Source: Selaginella tamariscina
Lineage: Eukaryota; Streptophyta; Lycopodiopsida; Selaginellales; Selaginellaceae
Reading direction: 5' to 3'
Assembly (NCBI GenBank): GCA_003024785.1
Contig: PUQB01000139.1
Span: 276,982-340,981, forward strand
Length of the DNA: 64,000 nucleotides
Both the position numbers and the translations under genes were made by a program. Shown one piece after another: positions 1 to 12,133 of this stretch. The notes beneath the pieces were generated by a model. That model searched no databases, was not told the origin of the DNA, and saw only the letters and a list, made by a program, of their open reading frames with translations. The number at the start of each line of letters is the position of its first letter. The first letter of the stretch is position 1.

Positions 1-169
1 AAGATGATGTTGGGTAAAGAGAATCCAGTGCACGTCGTAGTGCAAGACTTCGCGCCAACGATGGACTATGTGGTAGCGAGCTGCAGTTTGCAGAGGAGTT
101 GACATTGCCAACGGACTTGGTGTGGGTAGTGGACACCGGGCAGATCCCGGATCCGGGTTCAACTTCCTC

Positions 170-950
170 TTAATGACGAGCTTTAATGTGGTTACATGGA
201 ATGTCAACGGGCTGGCAAACGATGGCACAGTGGGAGTGAAGCGACGAGCAAGGATAAGTCAGAACATTGCAGAGATGGGGGTTCGTAATATGGTGACGTG
301 CTGTTAGTACAGGAGCACCATGTTGCAGCAGTTTATGTGGGGGAGGGGAGAGTGTTTTTCCCGACAGGGAAAACCTTCTGGAATCCAGCAACCGGCCACA
401 CAGGGGGTACGTTGATTGGATGGCACACCGTTGGTGTGGATTGATAGTCCGCCATGAGATTGTAGCGCGAAGTCGGGCACAATGTCTGGTGTTGGAGGTA
501 TGGGGTCGGCGAGTTGGGATCCTCAACATATATGCACATGCAGAGAGATGGTCAGCAGAGCGTATAGAACTATGGCAGAGACTCATACAGTGGATGCCGA
601 TGATGTGGACGAGTGGATTATTGGAGGTGACTTCAATATGTTGGAGATGGAAGACGACTCATCAAACCCAATGGTGGCTCGGCACATTTTGGATGCCAAA
701 AGAGGACAGGATGAGCTGCAAGTATGGAGGTTGTTGCAATTGCACTTTGGTATCACGGATGCTTATGGAATGGATGGGTACGTACCTCATAATCCCCGAT
801 TTACTTGGTCAGGTGGCTTGCCGGGAGGCAGGACAATCAGTAAACGGTTGGATCGAGTGTACCTTTCGGGGTGGTTTTTGGAACGGAGTGGATGCCTAAC
901 CCGCTGGCAGGGTTTGGAGTGTCAGATCATGCCCCAGTCTCAGTACGCGT
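170..950 (+). pseudogene. LINE ORF2 endonuclease domain (APE-type), frameshifted
   Basis: This domain nicks target DNA to prime reverse transcription. Three hallmark motifs of the exonuclease-endonuclease-phosphatase fold are readable in different frames: TWNVNGL near 194-214, GGDFNM at 623-640 and SDHAP at 922-936. The catalytic Asp, Asn and His positions are therefore still recognisable. At least two frame changes break the domain, one after codon 61 near 305 and one between the GGDFNM and SDHAP blocks. It is continuous with the downstream reverse transcriptase of the same element. Confidence 0.85.
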
Positions 951-1587
951 GAAGGTCTCAGATCAGCCAGCAGCACAACGTAGGCCAGCAGCTATCACGG
1001 AGACTTATACGAGATCCGGATATCATGAGCCATCTGGAACAAGAATGGAATGGGAGACAAGATGCAGGTGAACAGAGCTTAGCAGGATACCTGGAATATG
1101 TGTCGCAATATTGTAGAGAGGTTCAGAAGCAGCGGCACCAACGGGTGTTTACCAGGATACGAGCAGTTCGCGAGAGCTTAGTTGCAAGTGAACGATTGTT
1201 GAGCACTATCCCGGACACCCATGGTTGACTGCTCGTCAAGCAGCATTGACACACCATCTAGAACAGTTGGAGGCGGAAAAGGCAATGGACTGTCATCGTC
1301 TTAGGGATCTGCGTTGGTACACGAATGAGCGCACGCTTAACTCGGAGTTTTTTCGAGCCATCCGCCCAGTCACAAAAGGCAAGCCTATTTTTGGACTCAG
1401 GGATGAGAACGGCCAAATTCGTGAGGACGTGGACGGCATGCTAGAAATAGGTACAGGTATTTCCAGCAGCTCTTCACGGCGGAACCATGGCCAGCGGCAC
1501 GATCAAGGGGATGCGAAGCAGTGCTTGCCACATTAGCTCGTGCGGTCACACCTGAGATGGAGGAGAATCTGCTAAGGCCGTTCACGA

Positions 1588-2530
1588 AGAGGAGCTACTT
1601 GTGGCAGTCCGGGCACTAAATGAGCGAGACAAGTCCCCCGGATTAGATGGCATACCCATGGAGTTCTTCGTCCAAGCATGGAGGTGGATAGGAGCTGCAG
1701 TCTTAGCGAGTGGAATTGGGCGAAGGAGACTCATCCAAGGCAGATGTGGAATGAAGTGTTCACGAAACGGGCTGTAACTCTTATTCCGAAGGAAGGTAGT
1801 GGGGATGCTGCGGAGGTGAAAGGATGGAGACCGATTTCAATGATGAACACAATATATAAGATCTACGCGAAGACGCTTGCCAACCGCCTACAGCCGGTAA
1901 TGAGGGTCATCGCTTGCAACGCGCAGAACGGGTTTCTCAAGGGAAGGCAGCTATACGAGAATGTTGCCACCATGATGCTTGCTAGCGAATGGACGAGTAA
2001 CCTACCTGATCCGTATTGTCTATTGTTGTTGGATGGAGAAAAGGCGTATGACAGGGTAGATTGGAACTTTCTGGAGTTGGTGATGAGAAAGTTAGGCTTT
2101 CCAGCGAGGTTTGTGCGATGGACAGCTAGACTCTATAGACGATCAACTAGTAGGCTAGTGATCAACGGATGGTTGGGAAGCTCGATACACCTCTCCAGAT
2201 CAGTCCGTCAAGGCTGCCCGATGGCTCCATACCTTTTATGCAGCTGAAGCACTTCACGCATACCTGCATTGTAACCGGCCGTGTAGACCAACGGGGATCC
2301 CACTGCCAACGTGTCAAGGTTCCTTGCGAGACTTGGGCCCACCAATGGAACGATCTGTGCTAGATAGCTTGTTTGCGGATGATACAGGCTTGCTAGTCTT
2401 AGGAACGGTGGAGAACTAGGCCGCGTCAAGGAGCTGTTGGATAGGTTCAACTTCGTAGCGGGAGGTAAGATAAACTGGCATAAGTCGAGGGGAGTGTGGC
2501 TTAGTGACAAGGAACGCCCAAGATGGGGAG
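1588..2530 (+). pseudogene. LINE ORF2 reverse transcriptase domain, frameshifted
   Basis: The RT palm and fingers are clear. Near 1603-1680 is the KSPGLDGIPMEFF block. The longest open stretch, 1678-2247, holds the TLIPK, RPISMMNTIYKI and QNGFLKGR blocks, then LLLDGEKAYDRVDW (first catalytic Asp) and VRQGCPMAP. The second catalytic block reads FADDTGLLVLG, with FADD at 372-383 of the third kilobase (2372-2383), in another frame after a shift near 2240. This order is the standard non-LTR RT order. Frame changes near 1690-1750 and 2240 make it non-functional as sequenced. Confidence 0.88.
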
Positions 2531-4195
2531 AGGCTTGGGGTTTGGGTAGAAAGAGGGCAGACCACGCGGTACCTAGGATTTCAGTTGGGCGCGGAGTACA
2601 ACACTAGTCGACACAGTGCGTTTATCCTTCAACGCCTCCTCAAGCAGATGAGTTGTTGGGGCAACCGCCCTCTCTCATTACCGGCGCGCATAGTAGTGGC
2701 GAATGCGGTGTTACTGGGCAGCTTATGGTTCTACACGGGGGTATGGAGCTTGCGTGTGCAGGATACCAAGGAGATTGAACAATTGTTGCGGGTGTACATC
2801 TGGAAAGGGGCGAGCAGAAGCAAAAGTATCAAGCCCGAGTGCGCTGGGACTCTTGCTTGCAATCACGTGAGAAAGGTATGGGATTGTTGGCTCCAGGTCC
2901 ATCGGCACGAGCATTGATGTCCAAGATGCTGGTAAGAGCTTTTTTCCCAGGTAATCAACCATGGAAGGTGTTCATGCGTGCAACGTTCCTGCAACTTAGG
3001 CCGAGGAGATCTTCCATGGCACCAGCCTTGCAATGGGCAGAGGACCCCAGGTGGATGTTTAGCATACCTCCCTTCAGGACCCCTTCGGCACAGGATTCGT
3101 ACAGTGGAACGTTGCTCAAGTATTGGCAGGAACTTCGGCTGGCTCTTGTTCCGATGAGGCCGACACGACTGAAGAGCTCTTGGCCCTTCCTGTTTTTACA
3201 TGAACTTGTGCATCCGTTGGTATTGGGATATCCATTGGGGATGAGCGAATGCCACTCGGTGTGAAGGTGGTGTATAGGAGGTGGCATGCAGGGAGGACTG
3301 CGAACAGTGGGGCAGCTCAAGGATTTGGACATGCAGCCACAGAGAATGCTGGATTGGTTACGCAAGTGGGAACCGGCCAGGAGCTGGGGCGTTTAACGAC
3401 CAACGAGGTGAAGGCAGTCATCATCCTCTTGTCAACATGTGAACAGATGCTGAAAGACTTCGGAGGGCAATGGCCAGACTATGAACACCGACAGGGAGAT
3501 TGGTGCCGGATAGGAGAGAGATCTGGTACGTGGCACTCCCCTTGCAGACTTAGCTGGAGCTCAGCTTGTTCGAGTCGTAGATATGGCAAGGAACGGCCCG
3601 AGAATTGATCCAGAGGTAGCACATGGGCAATGGAGGCACTTAGTGATCTTTCGAGCCCAGCCAGTGGAAAGTTGGACATGGACCCAAAAATGTGGAAGTG
3701 GCGGACCGCGGCTGGACGGGTTTTTTGCTTATAAACCCAGAATCGGCGCGAGAAACATTCAGCGGGCCTCGTGCGCCTTCTAAACTGGAAAACATATGTG
3801 CCGGGTGGCTTCCACAGTCGCTTGCACGGTCGTTCGGACGAGAACTCTGACAGGGTCTTGGTCGAGTGGAATCAAGACGTTTAGTGGATGTTATTGCAGG
3901 ACAGCTTAGCGGTGCGTGCTAACATCAGAGGATTGCCGAGCAATTTGTGTACGTGTTGTGGGCTGGTTGAGACGGAAGGCATTGCTTGTGGACTGCCGAG
4001 CAGCAAGGGCTATATGGTACCGTACCATGGCACTGGTGCAACGGTTGAGCAGGGCAGAGGATGCGACAATAGGATGGGAGACAACTTGCTTAGGGGAGCA
4101 TGTTGTGCATGTACGAGCGTCTGCAGGAGTGTGGAGCGCTCCAGGGAGTTGGAGGAGAGACCGAGTTTTGATCCAGGTGGAACATAGGTGATCAT
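2531..4195 (+). pseudogene. LINE ORF2 C-terminal region with cysteine-rich tail, frameshifted
   Basis: Downstream of the RT the frames 2504-2917, 2839-3264 and 3583-3783 carry LINE-like thumb and connection sequence. A cysteine motif (CTCCGLVET, then VDCRAARAIWY in another frame) at about 3950-4020 resembles the zf-RVT tail of plant L1 ORF2 proteins. The motif is split by a one-base shift. No RNase H domain was recognised after it. Confidence 0.65.
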
Positions 4196-4613
4196 GGAAG
4201 AACCGCCTGGTTTATGGTTGAACCAATGGTACCTTTTGCGGGGTTCACACTATGGACGATTTGAGAGCCAGAAATGCCGAAGTGTTTCAAGGACATAGTT
4301 GGGTTTGCAGCGGACCCTAGCGTGCTTGTGGGTAACATTGGTGTCCTTGGTGGCGGCATCTTATGAGGAAGCACGAGCTACGTGCGCGACATAGGTGAAT
4401 ATAGGGTATATGAAGAACACATGGCTGCTTGCGCTTGGCGGTTAGTGAGGACTCCCGGGAGTATGCGAGCGATAATATGTTGGTTGATGGCAGCCCCTGT
4501 GTGTTTCTGGAGGGTGATGCGTCCTTAGATGCAGCATGGCAAACATAGGTAGATGTTACCCACAAAAGGAACAGGTTGATGTACGTTAATACACGAATGA
4601 ATAAGATACGCAC

Positions 4614-6484
4614 AATTCCAATATATATTTATGACATGTAGATATATATCTTTGTTTACATATATGCACATACAGATATATATACTCATTCATTTAACTT
4701 TGTATTGCTTAATCATTTATATATATTCTAAATTAATTATTTTTTTGTAAATCATTGTTTATGCAATTTATAATTTATATTTTGTCTACATTTAATTTAT
4801 ATTTGTCTACATTTATATATATTTTTGTCTACATTTAATTTATATTTTGTCTACATTTAACCTATTATTAATTTATAATTTATATACCTTTAAATAAATT
4901 ATGTATGTAATATCTTTGTAGCACATGTTATTTTTTATGATGTATATGTATTATTTTCTTTCATGATGTTATATAACACATTATAAAAAAGTGTTATGGT
5001 GCATGGTTTATATATACGTGCGTGTGTGTGTTCTATAGATTTTAAGGAGATTGAGGTTAATACACCATTTATTAAAATAATGGGGACAAAAGATATGCAT
5101 AATGAAACTTTAAATAAAAAAAGTCACTATTGTAAATATTAATAAATGTGTATTAAATTACAATTTATGATTACTTCGTTAAGTCACTGTAGTTAATTTT
5201 AATATAAATTATTATAATTCTTAATAATCACTTAGTGAATTAATAAATATTCATATAAATCATAATTATATAATTAGACTTCCAAATCTCTTCATTAATT
5301 ATTAAGAATATAATACAAATAATTAAAAATATTATTCAAGAATAATGAGTACTTACAAGCTAAATGTAGCCCATATAACAAATAAAATAAGATAATATTC
5401 ATATAATCATAACAAATAATATAAATACAACAAAACTTATTTAAAACGAATAAATAATAAATGAATTATAATATTAAACTCCTCATTCAATTCATTAAAG
5501 CAATAACAAGAAGAAAATTATTATGTAGTCCTCTTTTATCCTTCTCGTATAAATAAATAATTTTAGGTTGAAACCTATACACACGTAAACTATATATGTG
5601 TGTATATATATATATAGGTAAATAAATATCACGGTACTTTGATATAGTTCAAATTTATTCCTTAAAAGTTAAAATTTATTCATGGTCTAATTAAAAGTAC
5701 ATTTATAAAAGAAAAAATATAAAAAATAAATAAAACAAACTAAAAATCCATTTTAAAGTGATGATTTCCAATGGATACATTTGGGTTCAATCAAAATTAA
5801 TAAAAAACCAATATATTTTGTAATTATTTAAATCTAAATTTCTTACTTCTACTTTTAAATTGTACATGTTGGAGCATTTGATATTAAATTATTTTATTAA
5901 TTTTAATTAAATATATAAAACAATTAAAACATTACACATATGTCAAAACCAAGTGATCTAAATAATAAGAAGAAAAAGTTTTATACCATCCTAAACGTAT
6001 TTCACCAATATGCATAACAAACCGTACGTTAGTAAGATTGTTATTGTTAATTTACATATGAAAGCGTTTCACATGGTCAATTATAGCCCCACAAGAATGA
6101 TAATTTAACAAATGGATTTTGAATTTGTAACTTATGCAACTTATTTGTTCCAACTTATATTAGTATGTTACCATAACCTACTTAATATATTATCAATTGC
6201 TTAAGTAAATTACATTAATAACAAAAGTTATGTATTTGCAGCCCTTAATGAAAATTATTTTAGTATCATAATGATAAGGTTCAAAAGTTAATTAAATTTA
6301 TAATTTACTTTTATATTAAAACATTTATCTTATTAAAGGTTGTTAAAAAATATGGACATTTCATGTTGGGTACTATATATTACTTTGTTAAGAACTGGCT
6401 TATTAATCTGGAGTGTACATGAAATAAAAAGATATCTAAATTTAAAAGAAACATTGTTCCGTTTTAAACCCGTATGAGATCGGA
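4614..6484. other. AT-rich spacer, no gene seen
   Basis: Strongly AT-rich DNA with short microsatellite runs, for example TG/TA at about 5597-5617. I find no open frame with coding character and no RNA gene. The part from 5868 resembles a second copy beginning near 11365. Confidence 0.7.
5868..6150 (+). repeat. Segmental duplicate, copy A (5' flank of aldo/keto reductase remnant)
   Basis: The stretch beginning with GCATTTGATATTAAATTATT and continuing through a CATTACACATATGTCAAAACC-like block is matched in the same order and orientation by 11365-11500. Both copies lie a few hundred bases upstream of an aldo/keto reductase remnant, so the duplication probably included that gene. Divergence is visible, so the event is not recent. 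Confidence 0.5.
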
Positions 6485-7340
6485 ATCACTAATGAGATCC
6501 TTGTTGGGAGAGTTATGGCTCTTCTTTAACACACATACAGACAAACAGACACACATTTTCACACACGTGTGTGCCTATGTGTATTTGACAAGAGGGAGAA
6601 GCTCCAGGCAACTATCAAAGGAACGCTTGAGTACATAGTTTTGAAGCCAGTCTTAAACAGCTTGACGTGAAGTACATAGATCTCTCTAATGTCAACAATT
6701 CCCGTTGAGGAAACTACAAGGCTAATTCAATGTGACATTATTAAATTTTATGAGTGAGTGGTGGAAGAGGAGGAACGGTTGAGTACATAGACTTAAACCC
6801 AGTCTTAAACAGCTTGACATGGAGTACATAGATCTCTCTATTATCAACAATTCCCAGGAAACTGCAAGTATAATTCGATGTGTGTAGGGAAATGATATTG
6901 CCACCACACCACATCCTCACTATCTTACAAATACTTAAGTTTCCTTATCTTACAGTACTTTCCATCTCTCATATGTAATGACGTGCTTCTTGCAGTTTGT
7001 TAACACATTTTCTTGATGTGCACAAGCAAATCAGGTGACGCAATTGGGGGAAGACGCTCGCGATGGCACTGGCCAGTGCTGCATCACCATTGGTGACCAC
7101 GACTGCTGGAACTCGGCCGCTGGCAAAGAGGAGAGGTCGCAGAACAAAGTGTCCCCTGTGATGTGATGTAGTGGCAATATCAAAAGTGCAATATCAATTC
7201 CAGTGTATATATATGTATACATTATACATTACATAAATTTTGTTGCTCAGAAGAGTGGGCTAAAGAAGGTGGTGGAAGTAAGATAAAATACATTGGACTC
7301 TCTAAGGCGCTCGCCCCATCACTGTTGTTAAGATAAAATG
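6485..7340 (+). pseudogene. Aldo/keto reductase remnant, copy A
   Basis: Exon-like fragments of a plant aldo/keto reductase (NADPH-dependent TIM-barrel family) lie in order. TNEILVGRVMALL is at about 6488-6526. EASLKQLDVKYIDL is at about 6640-6690 and corresponds to the family's SLKRLGVDYIDLY block. GGGSKIKYIGLSKALA is near 7270-7315 and corresponds to GKIKYIGLSEA. The fragments are separated by intron-like and CA/TG-repeat sequence and contain no complete frame. The KQLDVKYIDL exon is repeated in tandem, first at 6628-6725 and again at 6775-6865. Family assignment rests on these motifs and is fairly safe. The segment 7035-7160, GC-rich and between the fragments, was not identified. Confidence 0.7.
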
Positions 7341-7909
7341 GTCTTTTTTGGACTCGAGATGTGTGTGTGTTGACGTGTGAAGTATTGTTTATTGTTCTTC
7401 TGTTTTGCATATTCATGTTTATAATATAGATTTGAGTCTTTATATGCAAAACGGGGATTGGTATAGTTCCATACAGTCCACTCGTCGAGGATTCCTGTGT
7501 GCATGCGTGTTTGCGGACTTCTTCTATGTAAGGTATACATGTAGATATGTATTTTATAAAAGAAAGAATCTCTCCCTCTCTACGTGTATATATATATGTG
7601 TGTGTGTGTGTTGTGTAAATATGCACATTGTAACTAAATTGTGCATTATACATGAAAATAGGAATATAAAATAAATTACTAAGTAATACTTAAGTTTTAT
7701 TTATTAATTAAATATTTAATAAATATATAGTTAAATCTTAATTATTAATTAATTAACAAATTAATCCTTGATTAACCTTGCTTAGTAAAGAATATTTATA
7801 AAATATCTTAAAATAATCGTATTATTCTTCAGTGTAAAAATTTTATCAAACATAATTACAAATGAAATCATTTCTTTATCAACTTATTAATTTATTTATA
7901 ATTATTTTC

Positions 7910-9060
7910 TCCTTAATTATATAGAGGAATCTCCTTATTTTATTTAAATCATCGCTCTCTGAATTAATTAAAATCATTCTGATCAATATTTTTATGTTGT
8001 TGCCACCACTAAGACTTTCACAAATGTAATTAAGAGTTATGTTAATATGTAATTTGTGATAAGACAAGGAGTGCATATATAGGTTTATCTAAAAAATGAA
8101 GTTTTTAATAATAATATTATATAGTGTTCAATCACTCTCCTTTAATTTATAAAATTTAAATCATGAGAAATAAAAGCATCATGATATGTTTATATAGTGG
8201 ATATTGCTCACAAAAGTTTTTAAGATTCTTTTTTCTTAAACATGTATCTAAATAGTTCATTAACCCATCCATGGTATTAATATCAGAATATGGATCGAAA
8301 ATAATTGAATGGATACAAGAAATGTTTTGATTAAGCATAGCTTTTTAAAGAGAGTTATCTACCACTAAATATGCACGTTCTCATTATTCTTAACTAATTG
8401 ATCTCCTATTGAAGTCCATTATTATTTTATTCTTAAAGAAGTATGGATTGCTTTCTTTCTTACATTGTAATATTCAAGAGGTTTATAACACTTTCACTAG
8501 TCAAAAATCTAATCTTTACAAATCACCTTTTCTACAACACTATAATACTTATTAAACAAATTTAATAGTGGTGTCATGTTGTGAAACTGCATACATAAGC
8601 AATCCTCACAAGTGCACCCATCTCCTTAAACTTTTGAAAGAAACAATTTAACCCCAAACGAAAAATAATATCATGTTGAAATTTACCTGTTTGATTTCTT
8701 TTTCCCTTGTTCTTAAGCTTTTGTCGATGAAGTAGAACGCCATTGACATATAATAAACAACATATGGCCATGAGTAACAAGGGACAATGTTGCCTCTTGA
8801 ATGATTTGCAACTCACTTGTTTGGTCCCTTTCACATTTATCTTTTGACACTATATTATTGTTGATTTCTTTATCATTTACTTGTATATCATCCTTACAAG
8901 ATTCAGATATTGTATGCGCTGGAGAAAGTGATTCATGAAATGAAGGCAATAGAAATGGTGATGTAGAAACTGAAGGAGTTAAAGATGATGGTTTAACAAC
9001 CTGAATAATAAATTCATTTTGCAACTTACCAAGACAAGTGGTACCCATAATAAGGATGTT
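7910..9060 (-). pseudogene. FCP1-like phosphatase-family pseudogene (left-arm copy)
   Basis: A decayed copy of the gene at 26029-27021. Matching pieces include the N-terminal SISSAHAISESCKDD region (here SLSPAHTISESCKDD, near 8900), the LLHRQ block after the nucleophile motif, and the C-terminal MLNQNISCIHSIIFDPYSD segment near 8270-8340. The catalytic core is fragmented by stops and indels. It still keeps six T's near 8090-8096, where the right copy has five, so the frame into the C-terminal extension is kept here. That extension ends at about 7910. Confidence 0.8.
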
Positions 9061-9539
9061 TTTGAGCTACATTATTGTCCATTTCCTACATGAATTTTTA
9101 TCATTCTAACATGTGGCACAAGAAATTTTTGCCATACCCCTTCTTACCTCATGCCACTACTTAAAATCCATGTTCTCGACTATTTTATTACATTTATAAA
9201 ATGATCGTTAATTGGCTTTATGATTACCAACGTATATTATTTACCTTGTTAATGTGTGGACCCCATGTTAAACTAAAAACTTTTTAATCCATGAGAATTT
9301 ATTTTTTGTACAAATATAAACGAAATATACAAAAATGCCCTATGTTACATTCATTTATAATTATTTATCTTTGTTGTTAAGCCAGGCAAAGAAGGTTTTA
9401 ACTGCTTTGATATTGTTCGACATTTTTCGTTTCTTCTGTTTCTTCTGTTCATGATTCCATGCTCAGTGAAGTAATTGAATGTTTTATTCTCATTGAGATA
9501 ACTTTCGGTGTGATGTTTCGTTCAGGATCGTCTTCATAT

Positions 9540-11360
9540 TCCGATATTGAATCGAATTCCTCTTTAGAGCTATTGCACTTCTCGAGAGAGAACTTTCCTA
9601 GATACTCTTGTATGGGTTTGTTAAGGTAATCAATTGAGAACCTCTCTATCTACTTGTTCAAGTCCTCGACCATGGTCTTATCCTTTTCAATGGCAAAACA
9701 CATGTATTTCAAAGGTAACACTCCTTTAAGACAGATCCCATAGTGTAGTAGTCAAAAACCCATGCATCATTGTGAGGACCCCTAATTAAGTTGATGATGC
9801 TCCATGTAGCGTGACTTGTAATGTTTAAATAACGTACATTGCCGAATATGTTCCTCTCAACTATCGGTGTATCAGATGGAGGTTTATGCCCGTTGGAGCA
9901 CAAACAAATGCTTGGCCAGTTGTTTGGAAGTTTGAAATTGTTTGGTGCATTCTTGACAACCAAGTGAACAATCATATCAATACACCTCGGATCAATATCG
10001 TTAATGTAAAATTTAGTCTAGTGATGTTTGTTCTTCTTAGCAAAGACGAAGGCGAAGGTATTGGTGACATGAACAAAAATCAAGAAATAAATACATGAAG
10101 ATGTAGGTATCAAAGTGTGCAAAAATTAAATAATAAATACCTTCTTTGTACATGCTTGCAACAGCTAAGTTTCTCTACCAAATCTTTTAGCGTCTTATCT
10201 GAAGAAAGTTTTTTTAACACCCACCGATCCGTCATGAACATTTGAAACGGTTTTCTGTAGGTAGTGATGTTACTCCATAAAGTTGAATTCGACAATAAAC
10301 ATCTGTAGGGCTTGTCACGATTCATAGCGTCCTCCTTTATCAGGTTTAATTCGGTTCTCCATTGTCGAAGGACTGCCATAAGAGAGGGTGTCATCACGAT
10401 GTTCTCCTTTCTAGCATTGGCAGGCAATAGATTCTTACTCAAATCTTTTGATTGGTTTACCCATTGGATAAGCATATCATCGTCTGTCACATGCAAATAT
10501 TTGCTCGTATATTGGAGTTAAGGTCCAACCCAGTTTATAACAATGTATTCTCAACCACTCCTTGAAGTGTCTGATCGTCTTCAGCTCTAATGCTTTGAAA
10601 TGAAAAGGAGAGGTGGGACTATTGTGTTAATTTGTAATTTGCTCACATGGTTGAAGCCTCTAAACAAAACAACAGTGGAAGAGATGAATGTGTTAGTTGA
10701 TTTGGTGGCTGATGGAAGTCATTGTCTACATCCTTTGCAGCTTGAACAAATTTAGCCTCGGGAATCTTATTGGGTTACTTTGCAAACTTTTCTGAGGGCT
10801 CCCCTTCATTAGTTTGCTTCTTCTTCAGTATTTTTTTCACAAAGGATTTCATGATCCCCACCCATTTGGCGAAGACCTTGTCCTCAGAATAAGAATTAGC
10901 ATAATTAGGAAGGATGTTCCTTTCTCACCCATATGGACAAAATTAACTACTGTAATTTTTCGGCTCTTTGTAAATGGAATAATTAAATGATTAATATGTT
11001 GGCGACATAAATCCCACCAAAAAAATTTTCTTACGTGGTATTTCGCACTTTGTTCTCTCCCTATAGCAGCTCTTTACAGTCGCCCAAGAGTTTCCCACAT
11101 AGATTGCGTGTTTGAACTTCTTCCATATTTTGTTGTTTTTAGTGTTGGTGTTAGCAGTGTCCTACTCCGCAGATAGTTCATGGTATTGTTTAGTTGTAAA
11201 ATTTGACTTAACTAAAAACATTGATCTTTTTGTTAGCTTCTCACGAGTCTTAAACTTCAAGTTTCTTCACCATTGACTGTTGACTACCCTCCAAGTGAGT
11301 GTTTTTGGGAACCCGCAATGAATATGCAACACACTTATAACCGTCAACGATTTTCAACCG
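9540..11360 (-). pseudogene. ParB/methyltransferase-like pseudogene (left-arm copy, 5' truncated)
   Basis: This is the decayed partner of the gene at 22.6-25.8 kb. The minus strand reads MHVTDDDMLIQWVNQSKDL (10496 downward), corresponding to LHVTNDDMLVEWVNQSEDL in the right copy, followed by the same intron and the last exon. From 9975 to 9709 the last exon is open through a block where the right copy is frameshifted, ending in WVFDYYTMGSVLKECYL. The first ~1.1 kb of the right gene has no counterpart here. Near 11,270-11,335 the minus strand holds a segment (VDGYKCVAYSLRVPK) that is missing from the right copy. Stops and a 75-bp internal inversion (10641-10715) confirm it is dead. Confidence 0.8.
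10641..10715 (+). other. 75-bp micro-inversion inside the left-arm pseudogene
   Basis: The surrounding arm matches the right copy only as reverse complement, but this block matches in the direct orientation. It reads CTCACATGGTTGAAGCC onward to GGTGGCTGATGG, like 24391-24463 on the plus strand. On either side the reverse-complement match resumes immediately, with the AAATTACAAATTAAC block on the left and the block next to GTAGACAATGACTT on the right. The inversion therefore happened after the large inverted duplication or on one lineage of the copies. Confidence 0.8.
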
Positions 11361-11364
11361 TGTG

Positions 11365-11500
11365 TTAAAGCATTCAATATTAAATTATTTCATTAATCCT
11401 TGTTTTTTCTTTTAATTAGACATCTGAAAAAATAAAACACTACACCTGTCATAACCAAGGTATTAATCAAGCTATTAATAAGTTAAAAGAATTATTTAAA
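11365..11500 (+). repeat. Segmental duplicate, copy B (partner 5868-6150)
   Basis: Begins GCATTCAATATTAAATTATT and continues through a block with AAAACACTACACCTGTCATAACC, matching copy A in order and orientation. It directly abuts the end of the inverted left arm and precedes the second aldo/keto reductase remnant. Confidence 0.5.
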
Positions 11501-12130
11501 GTCTCATGAATTACAAATTCAAAATTCATTAGTTAAGTTTCTTCACTTTTACCTAAAGTGATTTTATTTTATGCATAAGATTTGCTATGTAGCAAAATAT
11601 GTTTGAGGTGGCTCTAAATTACCTAGTGAAAGTTAAGTTATGATTCAATTTAGACATTTACATTACCAAAGCTTTTTATTCAAAAAACAAGAAAACATCA
11701 ACATTTTGATATTGAGTATGAGAGCAATTATTAAAAAAAATATTGACATTTTCATATTAAGAACTATATTAAATAAAAAGATATTAACATTGTTATGTTT
11801 GAAACAATGACTTATACATTGGGATTGGATGGGGATTAGAGACAATTCACATGTGCCCTACTTAATAAATATTATTTTAAAATAAGTATAAATTAAAATT
11901 GTAAGCTTCTCCATTATATAATTTTTTATATAAAGTAAATAAAATTAAAAATCTTGATTATTTTTATATATATTTTTAAAATATTTATTTAAACTTATAA
12001 TAATAACACCCGTGATAAAAAAAAATATCCTTACCCTCACGAAGGTGAGAAAAATTAAATAAATCTAAGCTTATTAAATTTTTGACCCAAGGTGAGGATA
12101 AAATGTTAATCAAGATAGAAAAAAAACTTT
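11501..12130. other. AT-rich spacer, no gene seen
   Basis: Low-complexity AT-rich sequence between duplicate copy B and the aldo/keto reductase remnant. No coding or RNA feature was recognised. Confidence 0.6.
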
Positions 12131-12133
12131 AGG

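Larger units (their letters stand above)
1..4613 (+). mobile_element. L1-type LINE retrotransposon, 5' part cut by window, broken
   Basis: A non-LTR retrotransposon read left to right: an APE-type endonuclease (about 170-950), a reverse transcriptase (about 1600-2530) and a cysteine-rich C-terminal tail (about 3880-4190). The reading frame jumps many times, so no intact ORF2 remains. The sequence is GC-richer than the AT-rich DNA that starts near 4614, which I take as the approximate 3' end. No clear poly-A tail or target-site duplication is visible, and the 5' end lies outside the window. Domain order and motifs fit the plant L1 lineage. The element should be inactive as sequenced. Confidence 0.85.
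7617..11360 (-). repeat. Left arm of a ~3.7-kb inverted duplication (partner 23.8-27.5 kb)
   Basis: Read on the minus strand this arm follows the plus strand from about 23,820 to 27,510 in order: end of the ParB-like region, methyltransferase-like exons with intron positions, FCP1-like gene, and the AT-rich tail with its GATTTCATTTGTAATTATG block. Divergence is substantial, with many stops, so the copy is old. Homology stops on the right near 11,340-11,360, where the aldo/keto-reductase-linked duplicate begins, and on the left near 7617 at a microsatellite. Confidence 0.85.

Noticed and set aside
170..586. Minus-strand frame opposite the LINE endonuclease
   Set aside because: Shadow of the plus-strand LINE coding sequence, with no motif of its own.
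7035..7160. GC-rich segment as an N-terminal exon of the aldo/keto reductase
   Set aside because: It lies between the SLKQLDVKYIDL and KIKYIGLS fragments, where no N-terminal exon belongs, and it shows no aldo/keto reductase motif.
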